NCBI GenBank assembly: GCA_023229575.1 | Contig: JALNYZ010000030.1 | Location: 1 to 49,996 of the forward strand | Reading direction: 5' to 3' | From: Prolixibacteraceae bacterium | GTDB lineage: Bacteria; Bacteroidota; Bacteroidia; Bacteroidales; Prolixibacteraceae | Length of the DNA stretch: 49,996 nt | Shown: positions 10,401 through 20,091 of the stretch, in pieces | Layout: every line of letters begins with the position of its first letter | Position numbering within the stretch: the first letter of the stretch is position 1 | Made by a program: the position numbers and the translations under genes | The notes under the pieces: model-generated | What the model saw: the letters and a program-made list of their open reading frames with translations, nothing else | The model's database searches: none | Told to the model about the DNA's origin: nothing

Positions 10401-10873
10401 CACTCGACGTTGCTACACCAGGTTCTAAAAACTATCTCGGGGATGGTGTGAAAGTGGTATCAGGTACGTTTACGTATGATCAATACGGCAAGATTACCAG
10501 TGACACCCGTGTTTTTGCACCTAATGATGTAAAATCTACCTACAAGCAATATGCAACAAGAGTTCACAACAGTAGTGCCTGGGGCGGTAATGGAACACCT
10601 GCAGATACTCATGAAAAGACATTCTTTAAACTACGTGAGATAGCTTTAACATATACTGTTCCAAAAAAATATTTACATGGTTATGCCAAGGCTGCATCTG
10701 TTAGTCTTGTAGGACAAAACGTACTGTTACGGGCAAAAAATTTCAAATATTCTGACCCCGATGGAAGTGGATATGCTCCTTGGGGAACTGGAGCAAATGC
10801 TACTGGAAGTGTTGAAGATTTCTCTGATCCAGCACTAAGATACCTTGGAATCAACGTTAAACTTACATTTTAA
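7412..10873 (+). CDS. SusC/RagA-family TonB-dependent outer-membrane receptor with STN domain
   Basis: This 1153-residue outer-membrane transporter imports oligosaccharides with its SusD partner, driven by TonB. It has an N-terminal signal region whose hydrophobic core is MKLTVGLILFAMITASAG, an STN signalling domain at about residues 50-118, and a CarboxypepD_reg-like domain at about 130-205 (ITGKVTDLSGNPLPGVSIVI). The plug covers about 215-330 (VVTALGIKR, LVIDGVAY, VLKGATASALYGFRGASGAI) and a 22-strand-type barrel ends in YLGINVKLTF. The long N-terminus before the signal core (MKKNDDLLC...) is usual for this family, so I keep the first ATG. The STN domain fits the adjacent FecR/sigma pair. 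Codon use looks more A+T-rich than in the hydrolases downstream. Confidence 0.95.
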   Translation: MKKNDDLLCLIQQRWKKTIRIMKLTVGLILFAMITASAGNSYSQTARISLNMNNATIVDVFREIERSSEFGFFFKSEELNLESRKSINVTDATIEEVLKKILDEGYSYKILDRNIVVTKGSLDATQQDKRITGKVTDLSGNPLPGVSIVIKGTSTGIITDTNGSFKLSNLSVGTTLVFTFVGMKMQEIKITDQTSITVRMEETTIGVETVVVTALGIKRSEKALGYAVQNVSGESLQKVSAVDVATSLTGKVAGLLVRNTPDFNGAPVISIRGENPLLVIDGVAYQNKTLSDISSEDIESMSVLKGATASALYGFRGASGAILVTTKNGTSNLSGLSVDVATNTMFSAGFLALPKKQGVYGRGSSNIYDKNSDASWGTVMDGTIRNQWDPKSKVYADYPYTASGKDNFKNFLKQGYITNNNFNVGYKGEIASIRSSVNWTQNTGVYPNQKADHYTYSLGGEINLDKFKLSSNMSYSKKATPNQSSNSYTGYDPMYALLIWGPADFNILDYKDYWIKPNETQNYTLKNHNNPYYNIYERTNEVHRDIFNADLTMSYQLADWLKATVRAGVDFYTDKGQLRVSWGSQTSTGNTGVPGNLYTWIGGTTGGYMLGQTQGNSINTDLLLTGDRTFDKFKVEYLAGGTIFNKRDDNILGWTNGGLSVPAFFSLKASVSPAGVSTTTMAQQVNSIYGRFALSYDKWAFLEATGRNDWNSTMVNTKVESYFYPSVAASFVISEFLPGTTNWLDLLKVRSSWTMSKTPAAIYATTVNSAFSINASTWNSLNGASAPGNLYGSDLLPESSTTIEVGLQAILFKNRLNFDLTYYDKHLYDFVKSAPLSGASGYTGKFININEEQSRRGWELAMSGAVVKTQEWKWDMGLNWSSYARYFTKLDETYSAKNAWTAVGERVDAMYSRDYMRDPASGKQVWSNGDIQFNPYDTRFGYTDPDFIWGVNSTLSYKNFSLFASLDGVNGGLMNSRTESYMWQSGVHPESVTSERALDVATPGSKNYLGDGVKVVSGTFTYDQYGKITSDTRVFAPNDVKSTYKQYATRVHNSSAWGGNGTPADTHEKTFFKLREIALTYTVPKKYLHGYAKAASVSLVGQNVLLRAKNFKYSDPDGSGYAPWGTGANATGSVEDFSDPALRYLGINVKLTF

Positions 10874-10884
10874 TCAAACTTAAC

Positions 10885-12456
10885 ATGAAAAATTTGAAAT
10901 ATATATATTTAGCACTGATTTCTCTGTCAATTGCTGTTTCTTGCAGCAAGTTTGAGGAATTAAATACAAATCCTGATACAGCGGCAACTGTTCCGTCTGA
11001 CATGATTGCTACTCAGGTAATGAAAGATACCTGGAGATTTTTTAATCCTAATCCGACGGATTGGTCGAATAATAATGTATGGTTGAAGCATACAGCACGA
11101 CTTGATAATAGTGGTAATATTGGTGGTCAGTATTATAATCCTTACCCTTATAATGGATTTGGCAATTTCAAAAAGTTAACTGATTGTAAAAAGATGGTTG
11201 AATATGCCAAAGGACTTCCAACCGAAGCTTCTTATAAAGGATTAGCCTTATTTTTGAAAGCGTATTGGGGCTTCGGTCTTACTATAGATTTGGGTGATAT
11301 TCCGTATTCTGAGGCCGGAATGGCAAGCGAGGGAATCACTCAACCTAAGTATGACAAGCAAGCTGATGTAATTGCTGCAATACTAAAAGACTTTGAAGCT
11401 GCAGAGGCCTCTTTTGCAACAGGTAAAAATTTTGGTGGCGACATTATGTATGGTGGCGATGTTACTAAATGGCGCAAGCTTTGTAATACTATGCAGTTAA
11501 AAGTTATACAAACGATAAGTAAAAAAGCTACTGCCGCACAAAAATCGCGTTTTGCAGCAATCGTAGCTGCCAATAATTTAATGACTGGTTATGCTGATGA
11601 TTTAAAATTAGCCTATTCTGAGAATCCAAACGCTACGAATGCTATGTGGAATGGAGAAACCAATAGGATTTATTCGGCTGGTTCAAAATTATTGGTTGAT
11701 AATTTAAAGTTACTGAATGATCGTAGATTGTTTTATTTTTTAGAGCCTGCACTATCTCAAGTTGCTCCTTTGGGTACAAAACTACCATCCGATTTTGATG
11801 CTTATGAAGGAGCTCCTACAGAATTAGCCCCAGATGTTTTAGCCCTTAATAGAGCTGCGAATAAGTATTCTTTGGTAAATATTCGTTATACTATCAGTAG
11901 AACAGGTGACCCTTGGCTTAAAACCACCTATTCAGAACAGTGTTTCATCATTGCTGAAGCGATAGAAGAAGGATGGTTATCCGGAGATGCAAAGGCTTAT
12001 TACGAAAACGGTGTAAAAGCACAGCTTGCTTATTATAAGAGTTTAACTTATAATTTAACCACAGGTGCGTCAGGATTTGCCCCAATGACAGGACAGGCCG
12101 GTGTTGCTCATGGTAAACCTATTGATCAAGCCTATATAGATGGTTATTTTACAGGTGCAGCCGCTTATGCTGCAACTAAAACAGACCGTTTGAAACAAAT
12201 ATGGATGCAAAGATGGTTGATCGATTTCTTTCAGGCTGGTGGAAGCTATTATCCTACATTTCTACGTACCGGATATCCTGTGTTTCCACTGGACCCGGGT
12301 ACCAGTCAGAATCCTGAGGATAAAACAAAATATCCTCAACGTTTGAAATATGACACTGGAGAACAAGTAACCAATCCGTTAAATTATAAAAAGGCGATTG
12401 ATGAACAGTATGGCGGATTTGATGGAATCAACAAAATTCCCTGGTACTTACAGTAA
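10885..12456 (+). CDS. SusD/RagB-family nutrient-binding outer-membrane lipoprotein
   Basis: This 523-residue surface lipoprotein caps the SusC channel and binds the glycan. The signal peptide ends in a lipobox-like ISLSIAVSC, with the lipidated cysteine at about residue 20. The mature start FEELNTNPD is typical of the SusD-like_2 branch. TPR-like helical segments run through residues about 90-300 (GLALFLKAYWGFGLTIDLGD), and the C-terminus has the usual QIWMQRWLIDFFQAG and FPLDPGTSQNPEDKTKYPQR. It follows susC after 11 bases, so the two are co-transcribed and probably form the usual pedal-bin complex. Confidence 0.95.
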   Translation: MKNLKYIYLALISLSIAVSCSKFEELNTNPDTAATVPSDMIATQVMKDTWRFFNPNPTDWSNNNVWLKHTARLDNSGNIGGQYYNPYPYNGFGNFKKLTDCKKMVEYAKGLPTEASYKGLALFLKAYWGFGLTIDLGDIPYSEAGMASEGITQPKYDKQADVIAAILKDFEAAEASFATGKNFGGDIMYGGDVTKWRKLCNTMQLKVIQTISKKATAAQKSRFAAIVAANNLMTGYADDLKLAYSENPNATNAMWNGETNRIYSAGSKLLVDNLKLLNDRRLFYFLEPALSQVAPLGTKLPSDFDAYEGAPTELAPDVLALNRAANKYSLVNIRYTISRTGDPWLKTTYSEQCFIIAEAIEEGWLSGDAKAYYENGVKAQLAYYKSLTYNLTTGASGFAPMTGQAGVAHGKPIDQAYIDGYFTGAAAYAATKTDRLKQIWMQRWLIDFFQAGGSYYPTFLRTGYPVFPLDPGTSQNPEDKTKYPQRLKYDTGEQVTNPLNYKKAIDEQYGGFDGINKIPWYLQ

Positions 12457-12517
12457 CAGATAAATTCTCAATTGCATCATCATCGTTCTTAGAAATGCAG
12501 TTTTGAAAAGCCTGATT

Positions 12518-12553
12518 AAAATGGAGGAGTATTACGGACTCCTCCATTTTTTG
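12518..12553 (+). terminator. Terminator after the SusD gene
   Basis: AAATGGAGGAGT (12519-12530) pairs perfectly with ACTCCTCCATTT (12538-12549) over a seven-base loop, with a short T run after it. It splits the SusC/SusD transcript from the downstream hydrolases, or attenuates read-through so that transporter mRNA exceeds enzyme mRNA. Confidence 0.85.
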
Positions 12554-12589
12554 ATTTAACAATTAGTTTATCAAGGTAAAAAATATATC

Positions 12590-15259
12590 ATGAGAACTTC
12601 CATTTTTAAAAATCAATTTCGGAATTATTTGCTATTATTATTTGTGCTAATTTATTTTTATCCTTCACAGGCACAGATGGTTACCTTGCCGCAGCACGTT
12701 AAGTGTAAGATTGGTGATGACAGGAGTTGGGCAGATCCATCCCTGAATGATGTTGATTGGGGCAGTAAACTATTGGGAACAAGCCTGAGGGATAGCAGTG
12801 CCAGTGAAAATATTTATGCATGGTTCAGGATTAAGATAATCATACCATCAAGTATGAAACCCCTTGCGGAGAAGGGACAAGGGATACAACTGCAATTGGG
12901 CAAGATTGATGATATAGACCAAACATTTTTCAATGGTAAGCTTATAGGGCAAACAGGTTCTTTTCCTCCTGATTTTCAAACCCGATGGCAGGAGGATCGG
13001 GTTTACATTATTCCGGTAGGTGATGTGAAATGGGATAAGGAAAATGTAATTGCAGTAAGGATTTTTAGTCCGGATAGTTGGATCGGTATGTATCAGGGGC
13101 CTTATAAGTATGGACCAATCCAATGGTCTGATTTTATTTCAGTTCAACATACCATTTCTGAAACAGCCAATAATGGGTTCGTTACGAAGGTTAGGTTTAC
13201 CAACAAAAGAAATACCACTTTTGACGGAACGATAAAATACCAAATAGCAGATATCAATAACAAAGTGTTGTCTGCCGAAACCAAACCAGTGCAAATAAAG
13301 CCCGTCCAGGGATTTATTAATGAAATAGAATTCTCAGATTATATGCCAGTTCATGAAAATATATTCAAAGTATCCTACCGCGTTACTGAAAATAGCAGTT
13401 CAGCTTCTGTCAGTAATGAACACCTTTATTTGGCAAATAGGCAGGTTAAAATTGAAGTTGCCGAAGAACCCAAACAGGTAGTTGAAAATAAGGTGCGGGA
13501 TGTATATATCCCTTCCCCTTTCCGAAATCAGATACAGCAAGGGTACCTTGGCAACAGGATGAACCAGAACCTTGTGGAACGATTGTTGAAACTTGATGAG
13601 GAGGGAACCTTGGACGGCTACCTTGAAAGACCCGGTCATCATCCCTGGGCTGGTGAACATATCGGCAAGTATTTGGAGACGGCTTGCAATGTTTGGAAAA
13701 ATTCCGGTGATAAAAGATTGAAAACTCAAATGGACAGGCTGATGTACCAGTTGGTAAATTCTCAATTGCCTGATGGTTACTTGGGTACATATTCTCCGGA
13801 TGAGTATTGGACCAGTTGGGATGTATGGAGCCATAAATACAATTTATACGGCTTGTTGGCCTATTATAAAACTACCGGCTATAAACCTGCTTTGGAAGCA
13901 TGTAAAAAAATGGGCGACTTATTGTCTAATACTTTTGGAAATAAGCCAGGCCAGCGGGATATAATCATGGCAGGCACGCACGTTGGAATGGCAGCAACCA
14001 GTGTATTGGACCCAATGGTTGAACTATACAAATATACCGGTGAAAAGAAATACCTTGACTTCTGTTATTATATTCTGGAGGCATGGGAACAGAAGAATGG
14101 ACCTAAAATAATTAGTGCTCTCCTGGCAACGGGAAAAGTGACCAAAGTCGGCAACGGGAAGGCTTACGAAATGCTCTCCAATTTTGTTGGACTAGCAAAT
14201 TTATACAGGGTTACTGGTGATGACAGATTGTTGAAACCGGTGTTAATGGCCTGGCAGGATATTGCATCCAACAGGCTTTATATCACGGGAACAACCAGCT
14301 CACATGAATATTTTCAGGAAGAGGGGATTTTGCCGGCAGGGGCTGGTGACAAGATGGGAGAAGGATGTGTAACCACTACCTGGATTCAATTAAATCATCA
14401 ATTGCTTGCTATAACAGGTGACTTAAAATACGAAGAGCAAATCGAAAAATCGATTTACAATCAACTTTTGGGAGCAGAAAACCCTGAAACAGGGTGCGTA
14501 AGCTATTACACTCCGCTGATGGACAAAAAGCCTTATACCTGTAACATTACTTGCTGCCAGTCAAGCGTTCCGAGGGGAATTGCCATGATACCTTTTTTTA
14601 CTTTTGGGATGGTGAAGAACGTGCCAACGCTTATGATGTATGAACCCGCATCTTATAGTGAAGATTTTGCCATTTCCGCCCATGATCATGTCAGATTATC
14701 CATCCGGGTCGAAAGTAATTTTCCTGAGGATGGCAATATCACAGTGACAGTAAATCCTTCTCAATCTGCATCCTTCCCAATTGCATTGAGGGTGCCATCC
14801 TGGTGCAGCGGGTTTACGGCCTCAGTTAACGGAGAAGAATTTAAGGGCACAACCGGTCAAAATCTGACGATTGACCGTAATTGGAGATCAGGCGAGAAGA
14901 TTAAAATTGCTTTTCAAATGCCGTTACAAATTATTTCAGGGGGTAAAAGTTATCCTGGACAAATTGCATTTCAAAGGGGGCCTCAGGTTTTGGCCTTAGA
15001 CAGCTCCTTAAATACCGAATACCTGAAGGGATATCCGTTTGGGCCGAACCATAAAATTTCTGTTACGAATCTGGATAATAAATGCCGTGCAGATCTGTTG
15101 CCTCAACAATGGATTGGTAAACAAGCCTATTCTGTCAACGTACTTGATGGCGAAAAGAATGGGGTCAAACAACAACTTCTGCTTGTTCCATTTGCCGATG
15201 CCAGTCAAACCGGAGGTTTTATCAGAACATGGATGCCGCTGGTTATTGTTGATAAATAA
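12590..15259 (+). CDS. GH127-family beta-L-arabinofuranosidase-like hydrolase (DUF1680)
   Basis: This 889-residue secreted enzyme should release L-arabinofuranose or a related sugar from pectic side chains. After a signal peptide (residues 1-29) there is an extra N-terminal galactose-binding-like beta domain, about residues 30-185. The (alpha/alpha)6 catalytic domain starts near residue 305 (VYIPSPFRNQIQQGYLGNRM), and C-terminal beta domains follow. The expected zinc and nucleophile set is present: Glu591 and Cys593 in GEGCVTT, and the pair Cys655-Cys656 in NITCCQSS. These match the Glu-x-Cys and Cys-Cys ligands of the known GH127 enzyme HypBA1. It is the first gene after the SusD terminator. 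The exact linkage is not certain, since GH127 has several activities. Confidence 0.88.
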   Translation: MRTSIFKNQFRNYLLLLFVLIYFYPSQAQMVTLPQHVKCKIGDDRSWADPSLNDVDWGSKLLGTSLRDSSASENIYAWFRIKIIIPSSMKPLAEKGQGIQLQLGKIDDIDQTFFNGKLIGQTGSFPPDFQTRWQEDRVYIIPVGDVKWDKENVIAVRIFSPDSWIGMYQGPYKYGPIQWSDFISVQHTISETANNGFVTKVRFTNKRNTTFDGTIKYQIADINNKVLSAETKPVQIKPVQGFINEIEFSDYMPVHENIFKVSYRVTENSSSASVSNEHLYLANRQVKIEVAEEPKQVVENKVRDVYIPSPFRNQIQQGYLGNRMNQNLVERLLKLDEEGTLDGYLERPGHHPWAGEHIGKYLETACNVWKNSGDKRLKTQMDRLMYQLVNSQLPDGYLGTYSPDEYWTSWDVWSHKYNLYGLLAYYKTTGYKPALEACKKMGDLLSNTFGNKPGQRDIIMAGTHVGMAATSVLDPMVELYKYTGEKKYLDFCYYILEAWEQKNGPKIISALLATGKVTKVGNGKAYEMLSNFVGLANLYRVTGDDRLLKPVLMAWQDIASNRLYITGTTSSHEYFQEEGILPAGAGDKMGEGCVTTTWIQLNHQLLAITGDLKYEEQIEKSIYNQLLGAENPETGCVSYYTPLMDKKPYTCNITCCQSSVPRGIAMIPFFTFGMVKNVPTLMMYEPASYSEDFAISAHDHVRLSIRVESNFPEDGNITVTVNPSQSASFPIALRVPSWCSGFTASVNGEEFKGTTGQNLTIDRNWRSGEKIKIAFQMPLQIISGGKSYPGQIAFQRGPQVLALDSSLNTEYLKGYPFGPNHKISVTNLDNKCRADLLPQQWIGKQAYSVNVLDGEKNGVKQQLLLVPFADASQTGGFIRTWMPLVIVDK

Positions 15260-15270
15260 CCTATTATTGC

Positions 15271-17034
15271 ATGAAATTCAGGATTTTAGTGATGGGTTTG
15301 TTGATGTTTTTCATTGGAATTCAAATAGGATTTACCAATACAATTTATTCAAGACCTGGGAAATCAAAGAATGTGACAGACACATTCAATCAAACTTTGT
15401 TGGGCAAAAATGTATTTGTTTTCGATCCCTACATGGATATGCAGGAGATCCAGATATTAATTGATTCCCTTCATACGCTTCAGACAGCAAAAAACAGCGA
15501 ATTCTCCGGGAACAGATATGCATTGCTTTTTAAACCGGGAACTTATAAACTAAACGTAAGGGTTGGATATTACATGCATGTGATGGGTTTGGGGAAATCT
15601 CCTGAAGACGTGATAATTGAAGGTTCTGTAAGCTCTGTATCTTTAAAGGATGGGGTACGCACCGGTCATGTATTGACAAATTTCTGGCGTGCAGCCGAGA
15701 ATTTGAAAATCATTCCAACGGTTGATTCAACCAATATCTGGGCTGTTTCTCAGGCAGCTCCTTTACGCCGTGTGCACATTAAGGGAAATTTGAAATTATT
15801 TGACGGAGCCTCCAGCGGTGGTTTCATGGCAGATTGTAAAATTGATGGGACTGTCTTTTCCGGTTCGCAACAACAATGGTTAACACGAAATTCTATTTTT
15901 AAAAAATGGGAAGGTGGTGTTTGGAACATGATGTATGTAGGCGTTGTTAACGCACCTGAAGAACATTGGCCGGAAAAGCCGGTGACCACCATCAACGAAA
16001 CCCCTCTGGTTAGGGAAAAACCATACTGGACTTATTCCAATGGTAAATTTATATTAAAAATGCCGGCCTTGAAGGAAAATTCGACAGGTGTTGACTGGCA
16101 AAACAAAAACAGCGGAGAAAAGAGTATATCCATCAATAAATTCTATATAGCCCGGCCCAATATTGACGACGCCAGGTCGATTAACAGAGAGTTAAAAAGC
16201 GGCAGGCACATACTTTTTACCCCGGGAATCTATTCCTTGGATGAAAGTCTGAAGGTTATCCGGCCTGGAACAGTTATCATGGGAATTGGAATGCCAACCC
16301 TGGTTCCTGCAAAAGGGAATAAAGCGATTGAAGTTTCCGATACTGAGAACGCAACAATTTCCGGGCTGCTGATTGACGCTGGAATTGTCCATTCTGAAAT
16401 ACTCATGCAGGTTGGAGAACCTGGATCAAAAAAGAAACATGAAGCAAATCCTACATTTTTGTTTGACCTCTTTTTTCGCGTTGGGGGCCCGCATGAAGGA
16501 TCAGCATCGCAATGTTTGTTGATAAACAGCAACGATGTAATTGTCGATCATGTATGGCTTTGGAGGGCGGACCATGGCGCGGGGGTTGGCTGGGACAAAA
16601 ACAAGTGTGCCAACGGTTTAATTGTAAATGGCAACCAAGTTACAATTTATGGCCTTTTTAATGAGCATTTTCAGGAATATCAAACGCTTTGGAACGGGGA
16701 GGGAGGAAGCCTCTATTTTTACCAGAGTGAAATGCCTTATGATCCACCGACAGCTTGGGCCTGGAAGCACGGCGAAGTCAATGGATATGCCTCTTACAAG
16801 GTTGCCGGACATGTGAAAAGCCACAACGCGTGGGGCGTTGGAATTTACAACGTATTTTATAATGCTCCTGTCATTGTGGATCAAGCGATTGAAACGCCTG
16901 AACCTTTGGAGAATAATATTCACCATAAAGTCATTTTCTGGCTAAACGGAAATAAGGAAAGTATTGTGAGAAGTGTCATTAATGGTAAAGGAGGAAGTGC
17001 CAGTAGTTCCAACAGAAAGGTAGCTTTGGAGTAA
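15271..17034 (+). CDS. Secreted right-handed beta-helix protein of the pectin lyase fold
   Basis: This 587-residue exported protein (signal peptide about residues 1-23) has repeated short beta-strand and turn patterns typical of parallel beta-helix proteins. There are two related halves, each opening with a pectinase-like phrase: LLFKPGTYKLNVRVGYY near residue 90 and ILFTPGIYSLDESLKVI near 315. Later strands include CANGLIVNGNQVTIYGLF near 448. The family resembles proteins often annotated as adenylyl cyclase or coagulation-factor-like in Bacteroidota, names I do not trust. A catalytic site cannot be assigned. It starts 11 bases after the GH127 gene, so it should act in the same pectin pathway as a lyase, hydrolase or binding protein. 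Confidence 0.7.
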   Translation: MKFRILVMGLLMFFIGIQIGFTNTIYSRPGKSKNVTDTFNQTLLGKNVFVFDPYMDMQEIQILIDSLHTLQTAKNSEFSGNRYALLFKPGTYKLNVRVGYYMHVMGLGKSPEDVIIEGSVSSVSLKDGVRTGHVLTNFWRAAENLKIIPTVDSTNIWAVSQAAPLRRVHIKGNLKLFDGASSGGFMADCKIDGTVFSGSQQQWLTRNSIFKKWEGGVWNMMYVGVVNAPEEHWPEKPVTTINETPLVREKPYWTYSNGKFILKMPALKENSTGVDWQNKNSGEKSISINKFYIARPNIDDARSINRELKSGRHILFTPGIYSLDESLKVIRPGTVIMGIGMPTLVPAKGNKAIEVSDTENATISGLLIDAGIVHSEILMQVGEPGSKKKHEANPTFLFDLFFRVGGPHEGSASQCLLINSNDVIVDHVWLWRADHGAGVGWDKNKCANGLIVNGNQVTIYGLFNEHFQEYQTLWNGEGGSLYFYQSEMPYDPPTAWAWKHGEVNGYASYKVAGHVKSHNAWGVGIYNVFYNAPVIVDQAIETPEPLENNIHHKVIFWLNGNKESIVRSVINGKGGSASSSNRKVALE

Positions 17035-17238
17035 TTTTTCTATCCAGGAATTGAGATGATTGGTATAACGTTTTCATCTCCATCTCCTTTCATTTTCCAA
17101 GTTGTCCCTGTATTTATAAGGGATTAAAATTTGTGTGTTAAAATCTGGGTTTCTTTGATTTATAAATTCAAAATCTATTGTTACTTTAGTTAGGTAAAAT
17201 AATATTGGATTTTGAAAAAAGTAAAATTCAAATTAACC

Positions 17239-20046
17239 ATGGAAAAAAAATCAGGAATCACTTTCTTCCCCGGTTTGGTACTGGCTTTGCTGTTTCTTTT
17301 GGTAATACCTTGCCAAAGTCAGACGACAAACGGAACTTCGGGATGGCCCAAAGTAACAAAGGAGTCAAAACCCTGGGCCCGATGGTGGTGGATGGGAAGC
17401 GCTGTCGATGAACCAAATCTCGTTGAACTGATTTCCAGGTATGGGAAAGCCGGCTTCGGCGGATTGGAAATTACCCCGATTTATGGAGCGGTGGGATATG
17501 AGGCGAAATACCTCTCCTTCCTTTCTCCCGAATGGATGAAAATGCTCGATGTATCGGTCAGGGAGGCACACAAAAATGGCATGGGTATCGATATGGATAC
17601 CGGAACCGGCTGGCCTTTCGGCGGACCTCAAATTACCCTTCAAAATGCGGCATCCAAAATGATCCTGCAACAATATGCTGTTCCTGCAGTAGGGAGACTT
17701 TCAGAAAAGATTCTTCCTACAGATAAAAAACAACTGGAAGCAGGAGCATTTCTTCAAGCTGTAACCGCATACGGACAGGATGGTAAAATTGTGGATCTGA
17801 CCTCTATGGTAAAACCAGACGGTACATTGTCTTGGGTGTCAGGCAAACAGGATTGGGAAATCTATGCAGCCTTTTGCGGTAAAACATTACAGAAAGTAAA
17901 GCGGGCAGCTCCGGGAGGTGAAGGACTGACCTTCGACCATTTTTCTAAAGAGGCGCTCACAAGCTACCTATCCCGGTTTGATTCTACATTTAACTATTCC
18001 AACCTTGGGGTGGGGTCGTTTTTTAATGACAGTTATGAGGTTTACGGCACCAACTGGTCAGCTTCAATTTTTAATGAATTTGAACAAAGAAGAGGTTATT
18101 CCCTGAAGCCCTATCTGCGGGAACTAGGAGAAAAATTACCACTTTCTGATGTCTCCCGGCGGGTTCAATGCGATTACCGGGAGACAATTTCGGATATGCT
18201 ACTCGAAAATTTCACGCAAACCTGGACCAACTGGGCCCATGGCAAAGGTAGTCTTACACGGAACCAGGCACATGGTTCACCCGGGAACCTTCTTGATTTG
18301 TATGCTGCTGTTGATATACCGGAATGCGAGACCTTTGGCAGCAGTTACTTTGCAATACCAGGGTTGCGCCGCGACAGCGCCGATATCCGCAGTGTGGACC
18401 CAGATCCGGTCATGCTGAAATTTGCCTCTTCGGCTGCCAATGTTTCAGGGAAGATCCTGACTTCCAATGAGACATTTACCTGGCTGGCCGAGCATTTCAA
18501 GGCGTCGCTTGCCCAATGCAAACCGGAGGTCGAACAGGCATTTTTGGCAGGGGTGAACCATGTCTATTACCATGGAACTGCCTATTCTCCTGTTGAAGCT
18601 GGCTGGCCAGGATGGCTTTTCTATGCATCGGTCAACTTTTCACCCTCCAACACGTTTTGGCCGCACATCAATGGTTTGAATGAGTATATCACCCGATGCC
18701 AATCCATCTTGCAAAACGGGGTTGCCGACAATGATCTGTTGATCTACTGGCCGGTTTACGATGTCTGGATGAAGCCGGAAAATGCAGATCTGATGCTCAC
18801 CATTCACACCATCGACCAGTGGCTCTATCCTACACCCTTCTGCAAGGATATCAAGAAGTTGACAAAGCTGGGCTATTCAATGGATTATGTTTCAGACAGA
18901 CTTCTCAACGGATTGACAGTGAAGGATGGGAAAATCACCACCAAATCCGGAAGTACCTACCTTGCCCTGGTGGTTCCTGCCAGTCAGCACATGCCGGTAG
19001 CTACCTTGAAAAGGATCCTGGAATTATCAGGTCAGGGAGCTGAAATCATCTTTGAGCAATTACCGGTGGATCTACCCGGATTGGATAATCTGGCAGATAG
19101 AAGGATTCAGCAGAAAAAATTGCTGAGCTCAATCCATTGGGGAGGAAAGTCAGGGAATGTTAAATCGGCGAAAGTTGGGAAGGGAGAGGTACTACAATCC
19201 AACCAGGTTCAGACTGCCCTTGAATCAAAAAATATCATGCGGGAGAGGTTGCTTGATTCCGGCCTTAAATTCATCCGGCGAAAATGCGATCAGGGAATTT
19301 ACTACTATCTGGTGAACCATTCTTCAAATACCATCGACGGTTTTCTGCCATTCAATGCAAAAGGAAGCAACTGCCTGCTACTTGATCCCCAGACGGGAGA
19401 AACAGGAACGGCTCAAATCACAACCGGCCAAAACGGGTTGAATGTCCGTCTGCAAATGAGGCCGGGTGAAGCGATGTTTGTACTGGTTTCCCATAAAAGT
19501 GGGGAAACGGGTCCATGGAAATATTTGGAGAAGGCCGGGTTGCCTGTCGATATTAAAGGCCCATGGAACCTGAAATTTACGCAGGGTGGCGTTGGTAAGC
19601 CATCTGCTACCGAACTCAGGCAGTTGGTCTCATGGACGCAGCTTCCTGACGAAGTGGCCAACAACTATTCCGGATCGGCAGTATACAAGTCAACTTTTAA
19701 CCTGAATGAAAAAGTTACTGGCGAATATTTACTTGATCTGGGCAAAGTATGCGAAAGCGCACGGGTTTGGATCAATGGGAAAGATGCCGGAATCCTGTGG
19801 GGCATTCCTTTTACAACCAGGATCGGCCAATTTCTCAAAACCGGGACGAACACGATCGAAATTGAAGTGGCCAACCTGATGGCCAACCGGATCCGGCAAA
19901 TGGACCAGCAAAAGGTGCAATGGCGTAACTACCATGAGATTAATTTTGTAAACATTGATTACAAACCATTTGATGCGGCAGATTGGGAACCAATGCCTTC
20001 GGGATTGCTGGGACCTGTTACTATCACGCACTATCAAAATAATTGA
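17239..20046 (+). CDS. GH106-family alpha-L-rhamnosidase-like hydrolase
   Basis: This exported enzyme of about 935 residues should remove alpha-L-rhamnose from pectin. The frame is open further upstream to a TTG at 17212, but the ATG at 17239 gives a clean signal peptide (ITFFPGLVLALLFLLVIPC). The N-terminal GH106 signature is PWARWWWMGSAVDEPNLV, then GFGGLEITPIYG and MDTGTGWPFGGP. The catalytic region has VGSFFNDSYEVYG near residue 260 and SNETFTWLAEHF with Glu411, where the family's catalytic glutamate is expected. The C-terminus has a GH2-type sugar-binding jelly roll (ARVWINGKDAGILWGIPF). A 200-base gap separates it from the beta-helix gene. Confidence 0.88.
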   Translation: MEKKSGITFFPGLVLALLFLLVIPCQSQTTNGTSGWPKVTKESKPWARWWWMGSAVDEPNLVELISRYGKAGFGGLEITPIYGAVGYEAKYLSFLSPEWMKMLDVSVREAHKNGMGIDMDTGTGWPFGGPQITLQNAASKMILQQYAVPAVGRLSEKILPTDKKQLEAGAFLQAVTAYGQDGKIVDLTSMVKPDGTLSWVSGKQDWEIYAAFCGKTLQKVKRAAPGGEGLTFDHFSKEALTSYLSRFDSTFNYSNLGVGSFFNDSYEVYGTNWSASIFNEFEQRRGYSLKPYLRELGEKLPLSDVSRRVQCDYRETISDMLLENFTQTWTNWAHGKGSLTRNQAHGSPGNLLDLYAAVDIPECETFGSSYFAIPGLRRDSADIRSVDPDPVMLKFASSAANVSGKILTSNETFTWLAEHFKASLAQCKPEVEQAFLAGVNHVYYHGTAYSPVEAGWPGWLFYASVNFSPSNTFWPHINGLNEYITRCQSILQNGVADNDLLIYWPVYDVWMKPENADLMLTIHTIDQWLYPTPFCKDIKKLTKLGYSMDYVSDRLLNGLTVKDGKITTKSGSTYLALVVPASQHMPVATLKRILELSGQGAEIIFEQLPVDLPGLDNLADRRIQQKKLLSSIHWGGKSGNVKSAKVGKGEVLQSNQVQTALESKNIMRERLLDSGLKFIRRKCDQGIYYYLVNHSSNTIDGFLPFNAKGSNCLLLDPQTGETGTAQITTGQNGLNVRLQMRPGEAMFVLVSHKSGETGPWKYLEKAGLPVDIKGPWNLKFTQGGVGKPSATELRQLVSWTQLPDEVANNYSGSAVYKSTFNLNEKVTGEYLLDLGKVCESARVWINGKDAGILWGIPFTTRIGQFLKTGTNTIEIEVANLMANRIRQMDQQKVQWRNYHEINFVNIDYKPFDAADWEPMPSGLLGPVTITHYQNN

Positions 20047-20091
20047 ACCAAAACCTTGAAGGTCCCTTAAGTTATTGGAACAAATTCATCC

